Positions 43,913 to 55,255 of a DNA stretch of 64,000 nucleotides are shown here, one piece after another. The position numbers and the translations under genes are program-made. The notes below the pieces were generated by a model, which worked only from the letters and a program-made list of their open reading frames with translations, searched no databases and was not told the origin of the DNA. The stretch is from Toxotes chatareus (lineage: Eukaryota; Chordata; Actinopteri; Toxotidae): NCBI GenBank assembly GCA_016801885.1, contig CM028882.1, positions 4,402,001 through 4,466,000 of the forward strand. The letters are read 5' to 3'. Each line of letters starts with the position of its first letter. Within the stretch, counting starts at the first letter, position 1.

Positions 43913-45049
43913 CGCTGTGTGCAAGTTACATGTTGCTTGTGAATCTCTGGCTGCCACCTGTATATGCGATTTTTAAAAGTGCACTTAGACACGTTCAAAT
44001 GTCACACGTGTACATTAACATGCACGGGTGCATGCACAAGAACTCACACCTAATAATTCAGAAATACCTGAGCCTGCTCTTTAGAAACAGCCTCCTGTTC
44101 ATACACAGACACAAGCAACTGAGAAAAAGTTACACACACAAATGCTCATACACACACATACAGAGGCCCAGCCCCCTGCTGCCTGCCCCTTCATTTGTCA
44201 ATCAGCCAGACAAACAGAAGCACAAGGTCCCGCAGGTCATGAGGTCATGGGATCCTGTGATTTCTCTGCTACCCTAGATTTCAACACACACACACACACA
44301 CTCACACTAAATCCCACCAGCCAGTCAAACTAACCCACAAAATGATGTCAGCTCCTTTTTTTTGAACACATTGAAACCTTGTTGACTTTGAATCAGTTTC
44401 TCAGTTTTTGTTGTTGAGTGGGAGATTCTTCCTGTGGCACACACGCTTGCAATACTTCCCTGAGCTTTTCCTCTCCCCCTTCAGTTCCTGCTTTCACCCC
44501 CCCCCCCCCTTCCTCTTGCCCTCCCTCTTTTTTTTCTTTCTTTCTTTTTTGCCCCTCGCTCCCTCCTTCAAACATCACGCCTGGAGCTGACACTGAGCGT
44601 GACCCTGCCTTTATTGTTGCAGCGGGGCAGAGGCGCAAACACAGGGCAGGGACTGTCACCCCAGTGATTAAAGAGCGCATGTTTTCAGTCAAACGCCTCA
44701 GAGGGGAGTGATCCCAGAGAGAGGGGGGGAGGAGAGAGGCGGGGAGAGGCTCAGAGTCGAGCGGGGAGATAAAGAGCTTCTAACGTTTTCACAGATGAGG
44801 AATAAAAGCTTTCTGGAAAGTCAAACGGCACAGAAGTGACATTTGCAAAGATGTTTGGCTACATTGTGCTCACAGTGGCATTTTATTCAAATTAAAACAA
44901 ATATCAGTAAGTGTTTTCCACAGATTATATGATAAAGTAGTCTGTTTAACAGCTTTCAGTGGAGACAGCCTGAAAAATATGCACTGAACTTTGTGTCACC
45001 ATGCCTTAAGGAGCAGTTAACCCACTGAAAAGATTCAATTAGTGTGGAA
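43913..45049. other. Non-coding stretch with CA and CT tracts
   Basis: A CA array lies at 44,283-44,308, a poly-C run near 44,498-44,510 and a CTTT array near 44,529-44,550. The segment 44,590-44,720, with CCAGTGATTAAAGAGCGC, could be a small regulatory island. No exon is recognised. Confidence 0.45.
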
Positions 45050-45570
45050 GTTTAGCATCACATGATGGTCTAAGAGCGCTTTTTTCTCTAAACTTGTCAT
45101 ATTTAAAGATGCTAATAGGCAAGAAATATATTTGCATTGTCATCTAAGCTCCATAAACCCTAATTTGGACGACCACATGTGCAGGCAGGACCAACAAAAT
45201 GCAGCTGAAGGGAGATTTGTCCTTGGCGGCCCAGAATGAAGAAAATAAAAGAGGAGCTTGTTGAGTTATGGCTGCGGGTAGGAAAAAGAGAGAGTCATAG
45301 ATGTGACATTTTGACCATTAGACCTTGCTCCGCAAAATATTATTTTTATTAATGTGAACAGGAATTGGTTTCTCCTACAACACTCGCGAGGATTAAAACA
45401 AATAGGGCCATGAAAGCGCCAGGCAAGGAAAGAAATAAATAAATAGCACGGCTGCCTCCATATTTCATATAACAGTCACCTCCAAGAGCTGTGGGCCTCT
45501 GTGTTTGGCGTCCAAGCTAAACACTTGGAAGTTTGCTCAGTCATAAATTAACGACTTGACAGTCAAAAGT
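45050..45570. promoter_or_regulatory. Candidate long enhancer island with a perfect octamer
   Basis: More than 500 bp without repeats. Contains ATTTGCAT (45,130-45,137, the POU octamer on the minus strand), CTCCATAAACCCTAATTTGG near 45,149, CCACATGTGC near 45,174 (E-box), TATTTTTATTAATGTGAAC near 45,342, and CATAAATTAACG near 45,542. Length and sustained complexity make it one of the best conserved-element candidates here. Confidence 0.5.
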
Positions 45571-45769
45571 GTTCAAACTAATTTGTTAAATCTCACTCGC
45601 TTTTTTTTTCCACCGTTTAAATTCATTACAGCAGTTTTTCTTTCTTTCCACAAGGCTTCCAGAAATGTGTTTCCCAGTACCTTGCAGTGCTCTGAAAAGA
45701 TACTGGAAACTAAAATCCTTCAACTGTACATCACATGTGCTCAGACCAAAATACATCAATTTGCCTGCA

Positions 45770-46160
45770 CAGAAATAGGCTTGAATTAATTCCCACCCAT
45801 GTACAATTTATCTCCACGGGTTGCTGTCAAGGGATTGGGCTCTGAGGAACCTCCAGGCATCAGATCAACATTCATGGCTCATCAGCTCAACAACTTGTAT
45901 TTTTTTGTTAATTCAGCAGTCGTGTTCTGTTAAAGTGGGATAATTACTATTGACAAGTTTTTGCCAAACATGCCATCGCAGAGTAAACACAGATGATGCC
46001 TTTGGCTCAGAGCATCAGACAAACAAATGTCATGCAAGCCAGACAGAGAGAACAGTGCCGCATGAAGGCTCTGCGGCAGTACCCATAATGCACTGTAACT
46101 TTTCCTGCAACTGATTCCCTTTGACAGCATGCACAGTGTAAACATAGAACCTCTTTCTTT
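45770..46160. promoter_or_regulatory. Candidate conserved non-coding island
   Basis: Contains TTGAATTAATTCCC near 45,780, TTTGTTAATTCAGC near 45,904, GGGATAATTACTATTGACAAG near 45,938 and AGCATCAGACAAACAAATG near 46,012. It is repeat-free until a CTTT array at 46,150-46,172. Open frames on the minus strand have no domain. Confidence 0.45.
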
Positions 46161-46229
46161 CTTTCTTTCTTCTCTTTCTGACACACGTCCTAATGCTGTG
46201 ACTCCAAACCAGGATCACTCATAGCTCAG

Positions 46230-46378
46230 ATGATTATGAGCCAGGCAAACTGTTACCCCCTGCTTCCTTCGGCTGTAACTTCATATTTCATGAGAATGGT
46301 ATCGATCTTCTCATCTAACCCTCGGCAAGAAAGCAAATAGGCATATTTCCTAAAATGCTGAACTATTCCTTTAACTAT
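46230..46378 (+). repeat. Teleost interspersed repeat, CTAACTCTCGGCAAGAAAG family (copy 2)
   Basis: GGTATCGATCTTCTCATC, TAACCCTCGGCAAGAAAGC and TTTCCTAAAATGCTGAACTA then TTCCTTTA follow this abundant percomorph repeat closely. It keeps the middle block that the copy at 42,560 lost. Same orientation as that copy. Confidence 0.62.
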
Positions 46379-47629
46379 GCTTAGTTAGTCGTGTCAAAGA
46401 TTCTTAAAAAAACAAGTTTTCAGCTGCTTTGATATAAAACAGAAAAACATTATTACGATGAAGCCAGTGACAAGCCTTTTGTGTTGGTGGTGCATATCTT
46501 CACAGCCTACAGGCTCAGTCCTCACCATGGTCCTTGTTCAAACCTCCTCCTCCTCTATGCTCCTCAGCCCTCTCATCCAGTGCCTGACACATGCCAGCTC
46601 CCATCTCTCATCATCACTTCTGCAGTCACATACGGATCCATTTTCCCTCCCCACTCCCTTGTGTGTGCATGTGCGTGTGGTCTGTGCGATTGTGAATGTG
46701 TATGTGCGTGTGTGTGCGCTGTACCCAAAGAGACAGGCAGGCACACGAGCATGAAATCCACCAAACCTCCTCTAATTCCCCCTGTAATTTATGGCTCTCA
46801 GATACATGTCATGCTTAGGCTAAACAAACGGTCCTTTGTCACTGACAGCAGCCTTTGATCAGGAAGAATCGGATTCGCTGTCTTGCTGCTGCACCGGATC
46901 TACCCCACGCTGCTGCTACTGCCACAAGGATTTCACTACTCACAGACACACACACATACAGCCTAATGGTGCTGAAAGTTTTCCACTCACACCTCAGCAC
47001 ACACACGTTCTTCCTAAACTCAAAGCACGAGTCCCATCATCAGTTTACTCTGAACTTGTGACCCTGGCTAACAGCACCCTCCTCCTCCCACATAACCAGT
47101 CACTCTGCAGGATGTCTTTACAGCAGGCCCCACTGGGTGATTGACAGTCGTGGGGGAATTATCGAGGGAGGTGAAGTTCTGGGGTCAAGCAACGGCAAGC
47201 AGAAGAGAGTTCAACATCTGTAAAGTCACACAAGCTGACGTGACCCTGTACAAACTTCCAGGGCCTCTGCCAGGCCAGCTCTCACACACACACATTCTCA
47301 CCTGTTGGCAGCCATGTTGGAAGCCACTCACTGCAGATTCCATCCAAATGAAAACATAAGGTTTTGGCTGAGATGTTTTGAAATGTGTGGCGTGGTGGGA
47401 TTCTTTTTAAGCTGTCAGCCAGAGGGACATGCAAACGTGTGTGTGTGTGTAGTAGCGGTGTAGAGTGATTAAGCACGTCAGTGCTGGCCTGTGGGATTGA
47501 CAGTAACGTCGGCTGACTTGGGCACACAAGGGGGAGAAAGACTGGGGGCACTTGTGTAACAGAGACACACAGGCAGGTACTGTTCTCCCGCCGAGCTCGA
47601 AACAAACCGCTGTTGACATCCCTGTCACC
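46379..47629. other. Non-coding stretch with TG- and CA-rich tracts
   Basis: A TG-rich tract at about 46,655-46,720 and CA-rich tracts near 46,940-47,010 and 47,282-47,292 are embedded in ordinary sequence. Frames of up to 125 codons here are featureless and overlap one another on both strands. Confidence 0.5.
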
Positions 47630-47870
47630 AACACTCATTTCTAGCGCTCAACGAGATTAGACTCAACTGGCGGCGGTAGAGACAGAGGCATCAAATTAAG
47701 CGAAAGCGGCTGACAGCGAGCATGTTCAGCGTGCTGGCTTTCTGCAGGCTGTTTTCTTCCGCTTTGCCTGGAATGAAATGTTATCTTTCAGCCTGCATTC
47801 CAAGAGGAGGGATCAAAGATTAAATTCAGGGTAGATTTGGGGAGCCGTTTGAAGAGTGAGCACACCAACA
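47630..47870. promoter_or_regulatory. Candidate enhancer island with TEAD, GATA and TCF/LEF-like sites
   Basis: GGAATG (47,770-47,775) and CATTCC (47,796-47,801) form an inverted pair of TEAD-type sites 26 bp apart, with TTATCT (47,781-47,786, GATA type) between them and ATCAAAGAT (47,812-47,820, TCF/LEF type) just after. Upstream is CATCAAATTAAGCG near 47,689. The compact arrangement is suggestive. Confidence 0.45.
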
Positions 47871-48529
47871 GAAAAAGTGTGGGTTCAATAAAGGTGAACT
47901 TTTGAGGCAGAGATACATTCAAGACATGCCTGGTAGACAGATTTCATCATTTGGCTTCAACTTTTGCAGACTTTGTTGTCATGACATGGGCATAATTCTC
48001 AGTTACACACATGCAGATATCATGCTCCCCACCCATTCACTCACCCACCCACATACACTTTGAGACATCTTATCCCTCACACACATGCACACACAAACAG
48101 ACACACCGTCCCCACCCGCCTACCTACCCATACGCTCACACGTAGGCTTTTTGACAGAGTGAAGTTGTCAGGGAAATGGAGAGGAAATGACACAGGGCAT
48201 ATTTTCACAAATCTCCCCTGTTGGCATACTCCGCTCTGGCACAGGGCCTGTCAGCGGCCTGTCTCCTCAGTTTAGCCATCAGCCACAGTCAGAGTGCCAA
48301 ACGCACTGGGACACGCTTGTCCTTAGACAGGAGGGAAGACAGAGAGAAATGTCAAAGGAGAGAAACGGAGAGGTGTGTGTGTGCGGAGAGGAGACAGAAG
48401 CAGAAGTGGAGAAGGAAAATGTAACCTGAGAGAGGCAGAGAAAAAGAGAGGTAAAGGAAAAGTCAAAAGAGTTAAACTTGTGGAGTGTTGAAGAAATTTT
48501 ACATCCACAGAAAGACGTTAAGTCCAACA
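47871..48529. other. Non-coding stretch
   Basis: CA-rich and purine-rich low complexity with no recognised feature. The purine-rich part (48,340-48,470) feeds the long but spurious minus-strand frame at 48,279-48,884. Confidence 0.5.
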
Positions 48530-48890
48530 CTAACCCTGCCCCTCTAACCGCTCCTCTCCCTAACAGAAATGTCAAATACCAGGCCATTATCCCTTTTACC
48601 GGCACTGTAACATAAACCGTGGGGCTCGGGGCGCCATGCGTCACTGCGACTTTGAGAAAGTGACTTTGACGAGGTGGCGGCCAGCCAAGGCGGGCGGTCC
48701 GCGCATCTACCTGCTTCACTGGAGGCACTGCATTGGCCCTGATGGCTGTCTCCCACAACCTCCTGCTCTGCTGCTTCCCTAAACATACTTCCCAGCTGTG
48801 TACGCCATCCAACGTCTGCAACAGACACTCTGCTGTTCTGCTGCACAGCTCAGGGCTAACACAACCTCCTGTCACACAGCCCAACTAATT
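48530..48890. promoter_or_regulatory. Candidate conserved non-coding island, GC-rich
   Basis: Contains AGGCCATTATCCC near 48,581, AACATAAACCG near 48,610, and ACTTTGAG with TGACTTTGACG (48,650-48,671), a close direct repeat of GACTTTGA. GC content rises across 48,620-48,720. A 201-codon minus-strand frame crosses it, but its translation is serine/threonine-rich without any domain, so I do not call a gene. Confidence 0.4.
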
Positions 48891-49023
48891 ATCTTGGCAT
48901 TAAGAGTAAAAACACCAACAGGAGATGTAGCACGTATTTTAAACAAACGTTGAGAGCATGTATCCTGGTATGACAGGCATAGCAGAGGCCATGGTTCAGG
49001 CTATTGCACCAGTTACATTAGAG

Positions 49024-49090
49024 CAGGTGTGTCAAACTATGGGCCCAGGAGCGAGCTTGAGGCTGCGAGGCTATTTCATATGGCCCCACA
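49024..49090. repeat. Possible hAT/Charlie-type repeat fragment
   Basis: CAGGTGTGTCAAACTATGGG then CCAGGAGCGAGC and TTTCATATGGCCCC resemble the CAGGGGTGTCAAACTCNGGCCC...TTTCATTTGGCCC pattern of a widespread vertebrate hAT-derived repeat. Only one end is visible. Assigned from recall. Confidence 0.4.
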
Positions 49091-49929
49091 CTAAACTGAA
49101 TGGTAAATTCTTTTTTTACATTTTGATTTTCCCCAGTCCCTCCGTTTATTTTAGGATAATAAATATTCTTCCACTGTAGCAATGCTGCTTGCAAATCAGC
49201 AAATAAATTGGCAAGCTGTACAAAAACTTCTGCACATTATATAAACCTGAGAATACATTCAGCTGTACAAATAATTTACTCTGAATTCTGATTCCGTTTT
49301 GGGTGAGTTCAGTAACTATGGGGTGGTATTTTATTGAACATTGAGAACATTGAGGATATTAAACAGGAACTTCAGGAAAACAGGAATTTCCTTTCGCAAC
49401 CAGCTGTTCCTTCCATGTTGCAACTCAGTTCTGTAACTGAATGATCCCCTTATCAGTCATGTTTCACCCACATCAGAGTTTTCAAAAGGTAGGAGCACCA
49501 CAGTAGTTGGTGACATTTATGTTGGAGGGTAAACAGCTGAAGGAGAGTGGAGGTCAGCCTTCTGCTGTCGGGCTGTGTGGAAGCCTCGTGGGAAAGACCC
49601 GAGGCCAGAGCCACCTTTCACCACCACCCTGTCGGCAACAGGGACAGCGCCAGGAGTACAAACAAGGACACGCATGTCTGCTGCTGATTCCTGTGTGTGT
49701 GTGTGTGTGTGTGTGTTTGTTTACATCATTCTGCGGGTTTCTGCCAAGGGATTTTTGATTATCCTGTCCTGAGGGAGCCGTCTCCCTGGGGACCGTGGGT
49801 GATTACCTCGTGGCTATAGCCTGTCACTGCTTCCCCCCACATCACTGCATGCACACACACAAACTTCCACACACATATTGCGCACACTGGGAAGAGGAGA
49901 TACGGTTAACATGTACTCCCTAGGCAGTG
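49091..49929. other. Non-coding stretch with a GT microsatellite
   Basis: A GT array of about twelve units lies at 49,692-49,717. No gene or island is recognised; two 65-83 codon frames cross the array. Confidence 0.5.
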
Positions 49930-50330
49930 TGAGGTCACCCAGTTCTCTATTTCAAAGGATACAGGGTCGCCGCCGAGCAAGCCGAGGCCCTGTGGAAGCA
50001 ACCAGTCATGTGTGATTTTCCAGTCCAGTGCTCTGTGATGAGCAGGTCTGGCCATAGCTCAGCCCCCAGGGCCCGGCCCGCAGAGAGACTGGCGGGATTG
50101 GAGCTTGTCCACCTTCTGCTCTGGCCTTGTCGTATCATTGGGAATGAAGGCTCATCATCGCCTGCCAACCGGCACTGCAGTCATCATTCTCCTCCGCTCT
50201 CTCTGCCTCACTGGGGCTTCAGCCCTGGTAAATTATGCTTACCCACACCATTATTAGACTCATTATAGACCCATTTGAGTGGCTTTCAGCCTGTCACAGG
50301 CGCTCAACTATGTCTTCAGCTTGACTTGAT
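49930..50330. promoter_or_regulatory. Candidate conserved non-coding island
   Basis: Long balanced block with CTGGTAAATTATGC near 50,225, CCATTATTAGACTCATTATAG (about 50,248-50,268, two direct CATTAT/ATTAT cores) and GTATCATTGGGAATG near 50,132. There are no repeats. Short frames lack domains. Confidence 0.42.
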
Positions 50331-50439
50331 TTCCTCTGACAGGCTTTTCTTAAACTAGAAGGCTGGGGAGGGGAGTTGGTGAGATGGGAGACTGAAGAAA
50401 AAGAGGAAAATGCATCTTGAAGGAGGCAAGCAAGACATT

Positions 50440-50780
50440 TGGAGGCTGATGTACAACATTCATTTGCTTTTATGATAAGGCACATATTTCAGGTTTTGGC
50501 ATCGCTCACCCTATCTTAAAAAAATAATTTTTACATTTCATTTGGAGGCTCAATGCTGAAGCTTAATGGTTTGAGGGGCAGGAAAACTGGCAGGTTGAGT
50601 CCATCTTGCTGGTTGTTGACACATTTTTAAACACAGTTGAGAAATGACCTTCATTTCTGGAAACCAAAAGCCTTTCAATTTTACTGTGCTTGGCAAACCG
50701 AAGCAGCTCACTTGGATTCCCAATTGCCTGTCGACTTCTGGGTCTGCCATCCATTCATTTCCTAAGTCGTGTCCCCACTA
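50440..50780. promoter_or_regulatory. Possible conserved non-coding island
   Basis: Contains GCTTTTATGATAAGGC near 50,466, AAAATAATTTTTACATTTC near 50,520 and CAATTGCC near 50,721. Complexity is high and repeat content nil, but motif clustering is only moderate. Confidence 0.35.
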
Positions 50781-51649
50781 AGCCCTTCACTACATCTTTC
50801 ATTCTGTCATCGCTAACATGATAGGGAATTCCCCGGGAGAAAGGGAAACTTCATTGGGAAAGGCTAGGAGAAGTGTGTACCAGCTCCCCTCCATGCTGAA
50901 CTTGAACAGAGCCAAGATCTCTCAATCTGTGACGGCTCATTTGGAAATGTGGCCCTGGGCTCTTGTTCCCTCGCACCCTTGCCAAATACAATAATTCTTT
51001 TTCATTTCTCCAGCTCAATTTTAGAATTTTGTGATTTTTCTCTGTCAACTACGATCTTTTGAAGTACTTTATTGAATTTCCTGCTGGACTCAGCTCTAAA
51101 GTCCATTTTAGGTTTTGCCCCAGCTTAGCTCCCAACTGCTGTTTCACTTTTCTGTCTCTGACAGTGTTTTGCAACATGGTCAACCTCTAAAGCCATTCCA
51201 GTTCACTTTCCAGTATGAGACCCACTTTTGAAAAAGCTACTGCATCAGTTGCAATCATTATTTCCTCATCTGGATCTCTCATTATTTTCAGCGATATTTC
51301 TTTGCATTTCACCTCTCGACTCTGTCAAGAGTAGCTGTGGGTGATATCACAGTGTCATGTCACTGCTCATTTAGATCACATGGATTGACAGGAGGGCCCA
51401 GGCCAGCTCTGCTTCTGATAATGGCTGATCTAATCCATACCACTGTGTACTTTCTCCCACTCAGCTTCTCTGTTCTTGGCATCGATGCCTTTAAACCCAA
51501 AAAGCCTCTCTCTCTCACCCCTCTACATGTGTTTGCAATTCCCCTCCAGGGGGTTATGATTCAACAGCGGCATCATCTCAATTCGTCTCAAAGCATGAGG
51601 CATCGCAAGAGAAACTAAAGTGGGAGACAAGACGGCCCTCTCTGCCCCC
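50781..51649. other. Non-coding stretch
   Basis: Ordinary non-repetitive sequence with no exon. Some parts (51,040-51,420) keep the balanced texture of the neighbouring islands but without a motif cluster I would defend. Confidence 0.4.
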
Positions 51650-51960
51650 CTTTTAGAGGCAAGAGCCTGAGTGTGTTTGGCGGAGTTGGACGTGAGGCTC
51701 GCTCTTTGGGATGTGGGAGTTTAAGAAGAGAGTGCCACGCTGGCCTAATCACATTACGGGTGCCATATTATGTGTCAAGCTGTCACTTTCAATTTGAGCC
51801 ACCGCACTGCAGCAGCGGGCCCTGGCTTTTCTTCATATTTCTGTTTTGATTGGGGCTTGATAGTGACTAGACTGGAACTGGGTGTACACAGCAAGCAGGG
51901 GAGACGCCATTTCACTGCGCTGAAGAGCGCCGATCATATGCTTACAATTAGTATTGGTTG
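51650..51960. promoter_or_regulatory. Candidate conserved non-coding island
   Basis: Contains GGCCTAATCACATTACGGG near 51,742, GTCACTTTCAATTTGAGCC near 51,782, TTTTGATTGGGGC near 51,843 and CAATTAG (51,945-51,951) followed by TATTGG. It is repeat-free. A frame of 82 codons crosses it without a domain. Confidence 0.42.
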
Positions 51961-54900
51961 GGGTGTGGATGGAGGGTATGTGTGTGTCTATGGGGGCTGG
52001 GGCAATCGCTCCCTCTGACCTCTTCACACTGCATCACATGTCTAATCTTATTCTTGTCTCCTATTTGAACTGATGTCATGTGTCTCATCGTCCAATCTGT
52101 CACACTGGTTGACGTGGAGACCGTGTCGAAAGGCTCGGGGTGGGGATGGGGGGCCATGGGTTTGTGCAGGAAAAGTCTGCGTAGTCGCTCAACTCCATGA
52201 GCAGGGCAAATTGAGGAGATACAGACTGACAGGAGGGAAAGAGAGGGTTGGAAGGGTTATGGGATGGGGGGAGCAGGGCGTGAGTTCAGTCAAAGCCAAT
52301 TGTCCTCCAATTGAGTGGAATGACTCAGAGGAATTGGTAGAAGTTGGGTCTTTTGTGTGCAAGCGGCTGAAACATTTGAGCGAGCGAGTTGAAATCCCCC
52401 CAGTTTTTCTACTCTGGAGAGTCTGTTTTTACAGCTATTGAGATCCAACCTCCCCTAAGCAATCACTGTCCTCCCTGTCTCTCTCCCTCTTTACTTCCCT
52501 CCATTTATCTATCTCTCGCTTCATCTCTCCATCTGTCTCTGTCTGATAGATCATGGGCTTGGCGATAAAGCCCAGCAACCTGTCAAGGCTGAGGGCTTCG
52601 AGCTGCTCTTTCAGATGAAGCTTCAGTATCAGCTGACAGAAAAAACAAAAATAAGCAAAGATGAGAGACGGGGGAGAGGAGGAGGGGTGAGGAGAAGGAA
52701 AGTGAAGGGAAGAGTTGGGCTTTGTTGGCCATGTTGACATCTTGAGACATCCAGCTGGGTATCTGTCATTTCTAATGGGTCAGTCTTCTCTGTAAACGCT
52801 ATCAGTGAGATGATTTGTAGCCAGTAGATGCCCCAGGATCTTTTCAAGCAGATGGTGACCATTGGAGCAACAGTAGCATTGTATTTGTTATATTTTTTAT
52901 TTATTATAGTTTAACATTGCAGAAAGATACAGAATTCAAGGGATAGCATTTCTTTGTTAGTTGCAAGCGAGCTAACAGGCTACTTAAGCTCACTCGTGTT
53001 AGTAACTAACTGGCTCCCAATTAAGTTGATAAAAAATGCTAATTCTTACATAAACCCTAGGGCAAAGTGGACGCATAATAATTTTGTTGTTGTTTTGTAA
53101 AAGTCTTTACAATATGTGATTGTAAGGTGGGTGGTGGGAGGTGGGTGAGAGGAGGACGTTAGCTAAGCTGATATCCATTATGGGTAACGCCTACTACTGC
53201 AGGTCCTTCATTCTTACTTCTGTCAGACTGTACAATTCAACTGTTTAGTTGTACTCCGGTCTGGCCTAACTGGTCTGCATAAAAGTGCATAAAAATGTGA
53301 CAGGTCAGTATTAAACTACTCTTTATATCTTACTAATAAACTTTCCATCCTAAAGAATAATGTGCCTCTTTATGTGAGTAGGTAAAGGCTCCACAATGCC
53401 AGAGGCAGGGTTTCCATATCATGTGAAGCTGAGTAGTATGGATGGAGCACAGCAGTCACACTGCAAAAGCTATGTGTTTTCCTCCTCATCTTTAACAAAT
53501 CCTTTATGTCTCATGCTTCAATGAGGCACTTTGAACAATTTATTTCTGTCACTTTGTTGTTAATGCAAGACTAATCCTTTGAAGGGCAATATATCCATCG
53601 GTCGTCAACATTATTCATGCTTATTTCCAGTATGATGCTGGCTAAATTACAAAGGACAAATGATATAGCACAAGGACCTGATTATCCAAATGCAGTTACC
53701 AAGGCATATATATAAGTGCAAGTAACTTGTCATGCTCTGAGTGTTTCATCTGACTTGATTTATTATGCCTCATTTACATTCCAGTTTCTCATAGAGCTAA
53801 TGGTCCATAAATCCTGTGTAGATAATGTCCATAGATTAAAGTGAAATAACAGGCAGTATAAATCAATCCCAGAACAGAGGGATCTGTTGTTTCAATAATG
53901 TGCGCCATTAGTTTGAAAAGCAGACCTCTGACACACATGCATTCACAACACTTTATTCCTTTCTCCCGGGCTCTTTTTCTCTCTATAACTCTTTTCACAC
54001 ATGACAGTGGTGTGTTGCTGGTTAAATGAGTGTGTAAATCGGTGGTTTTTGGCATCGACGCTTAGGTCCCTGATATTAACAATTCCATGTAGAGTCTTTT
54101 CACCCATGATATGGCTGATCTGGATAGATTACCAATTTTTCCTTCCAGAACAGCTGCATAAAAGTAGTGTTGTTGAAAAATAATGGTACCAGGGAGAAGG
54201 TGTTCCCACTTCTCACTCAGATTCCCCCAAAGATGAATTTTAAAATAAATGTTTTTTACACTTGACTGAATGTTTATCCCCCTGGCTTGACTACTAGATA
54301 CACTTTGGTCAACCCTGTGGTTGTTAAAGAAAGCACCCTTACGCTAATGTTGCTACTATTTTACTTACTACTGAGCTGTAGGAAAAAAAAGCTTCACAAA
54401 ATTTACTGGTTCCCTAACCTTTAGAAAGTACTACCAACGAAACTTTTTTGGCATAAGGAACTGAAATGCAGGTCTAGTTCCTGAGTTCCTCCAAAGACTC
54501 TTGGCCCACTGTAAAGTAACATTAACTACCGATACTAGTTTCATTCAGTGTTTTCTTACTGCGCAAATTCACATTTAGCACAGGTTTTAGCAGCCTGAGG
54601 TTTGTGTTTCCACAACTCTGTGGCATTCAGAATTGCAAATTTGCCCCAATAGTTCCTAGGTCTTCAGAAAATACTTCCCCCTGAGCAGGGATATTTTGAG
54701 GGGCCCAAACCTGTGGCCTAGGTCTTAAATTTAGAACCTGCTTCCCACAGTCAAAACCAAACACAAGATTTCTAACAAGCGTCCTAGGTTAGGAAGATAC
54801 ACTCATGGTCATGCCATTTCTCATATGTGTTAGCATGAACACCCACGAATCACAAAGACAGAATAGTCACGCTCATATAATCACAATAACACAAATACAG

Positions 54901-55029
54901 ACATATACACAAACAAGCCTAATGACAAACACATTTACTCTAGTATCTGAGGGGGGACTGAAAAAACAACATGCTCGCTGGTTTATGAACATACTCAGCA
55001 GTTCCCAGCACAAGTAGAGGTTTAATATT
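51961..55029. other. Non-coding stretch with one small island and an old repeat
   Basis: The small block 52,540-52,640 (GGCGATAAAGCCC and TTTCAGATGAAGC) could be regulatory. The rest is ordinary or AT-rich, with purine-rich low complexity near 52,660-52,710. An interspersed-repeat-like segment at 54,395-54,760 is listed separately. No gene is recognised. Confidence 0.4.
54395..54760. repeat. Possible MITE-like interspersed repeat rich in GTTCC units
   Basis: Phrases such as TAGAAAGTACTACCAACG, GGTCTAGTTCCTGAGTTCC, TAGTTCCTAGGTCTTCAG and AAATACTTCCCCCTGAGCAG echo a fish DNA-transposon-derived repeat in which GTTCCTGGGTC and AGTACTTTCC blocks recur. Boundaries and class are uncertain; identification is from recall. 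Confidence 0.35.
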
Positions 55030-55255
55030 TTATGAGGGAGAAAAAGTTATGGACTCTAATAAATATGCACACATGTGCTGCTTGTGCAGTTATTGGCACT
55101 GGCAGCCCACATTAATATGTCACATTAAAGTAGACCGCCTGTTGACAAGCCCTGTTTGACCCTGTCAGTGTGCACGTGCCACACACACTCACACACTTGT
55201 ATTATTACATCCTCGGTGCCATTGCTTGCCTTCAGTAATCTGTATGTTAAAGAAG
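55030..55255. promoter_or_regulatory. Candidate conserved non-coding island
   Basis: Contains CTCTAATAAATATGCAC near 55,054, CAGTTATTGGCACTGGC near 55,087 and CACATTAATATGTCACATT near 55,109, a near-palindromic TAAT cluster. The sequence is repeat-free until a CA-rich tail near 55,180. Confidence 0.43.

Noticed and set aside
48279..48884. Minus-strand open frame of 201 codons, the longest in the window
   Set aside because: Its second half is serine/phenylalanine/leucine-rich and derives from purine-rich low complexity; there is no domain, signal or splice context, and it overlaps a regulatory-looking block.
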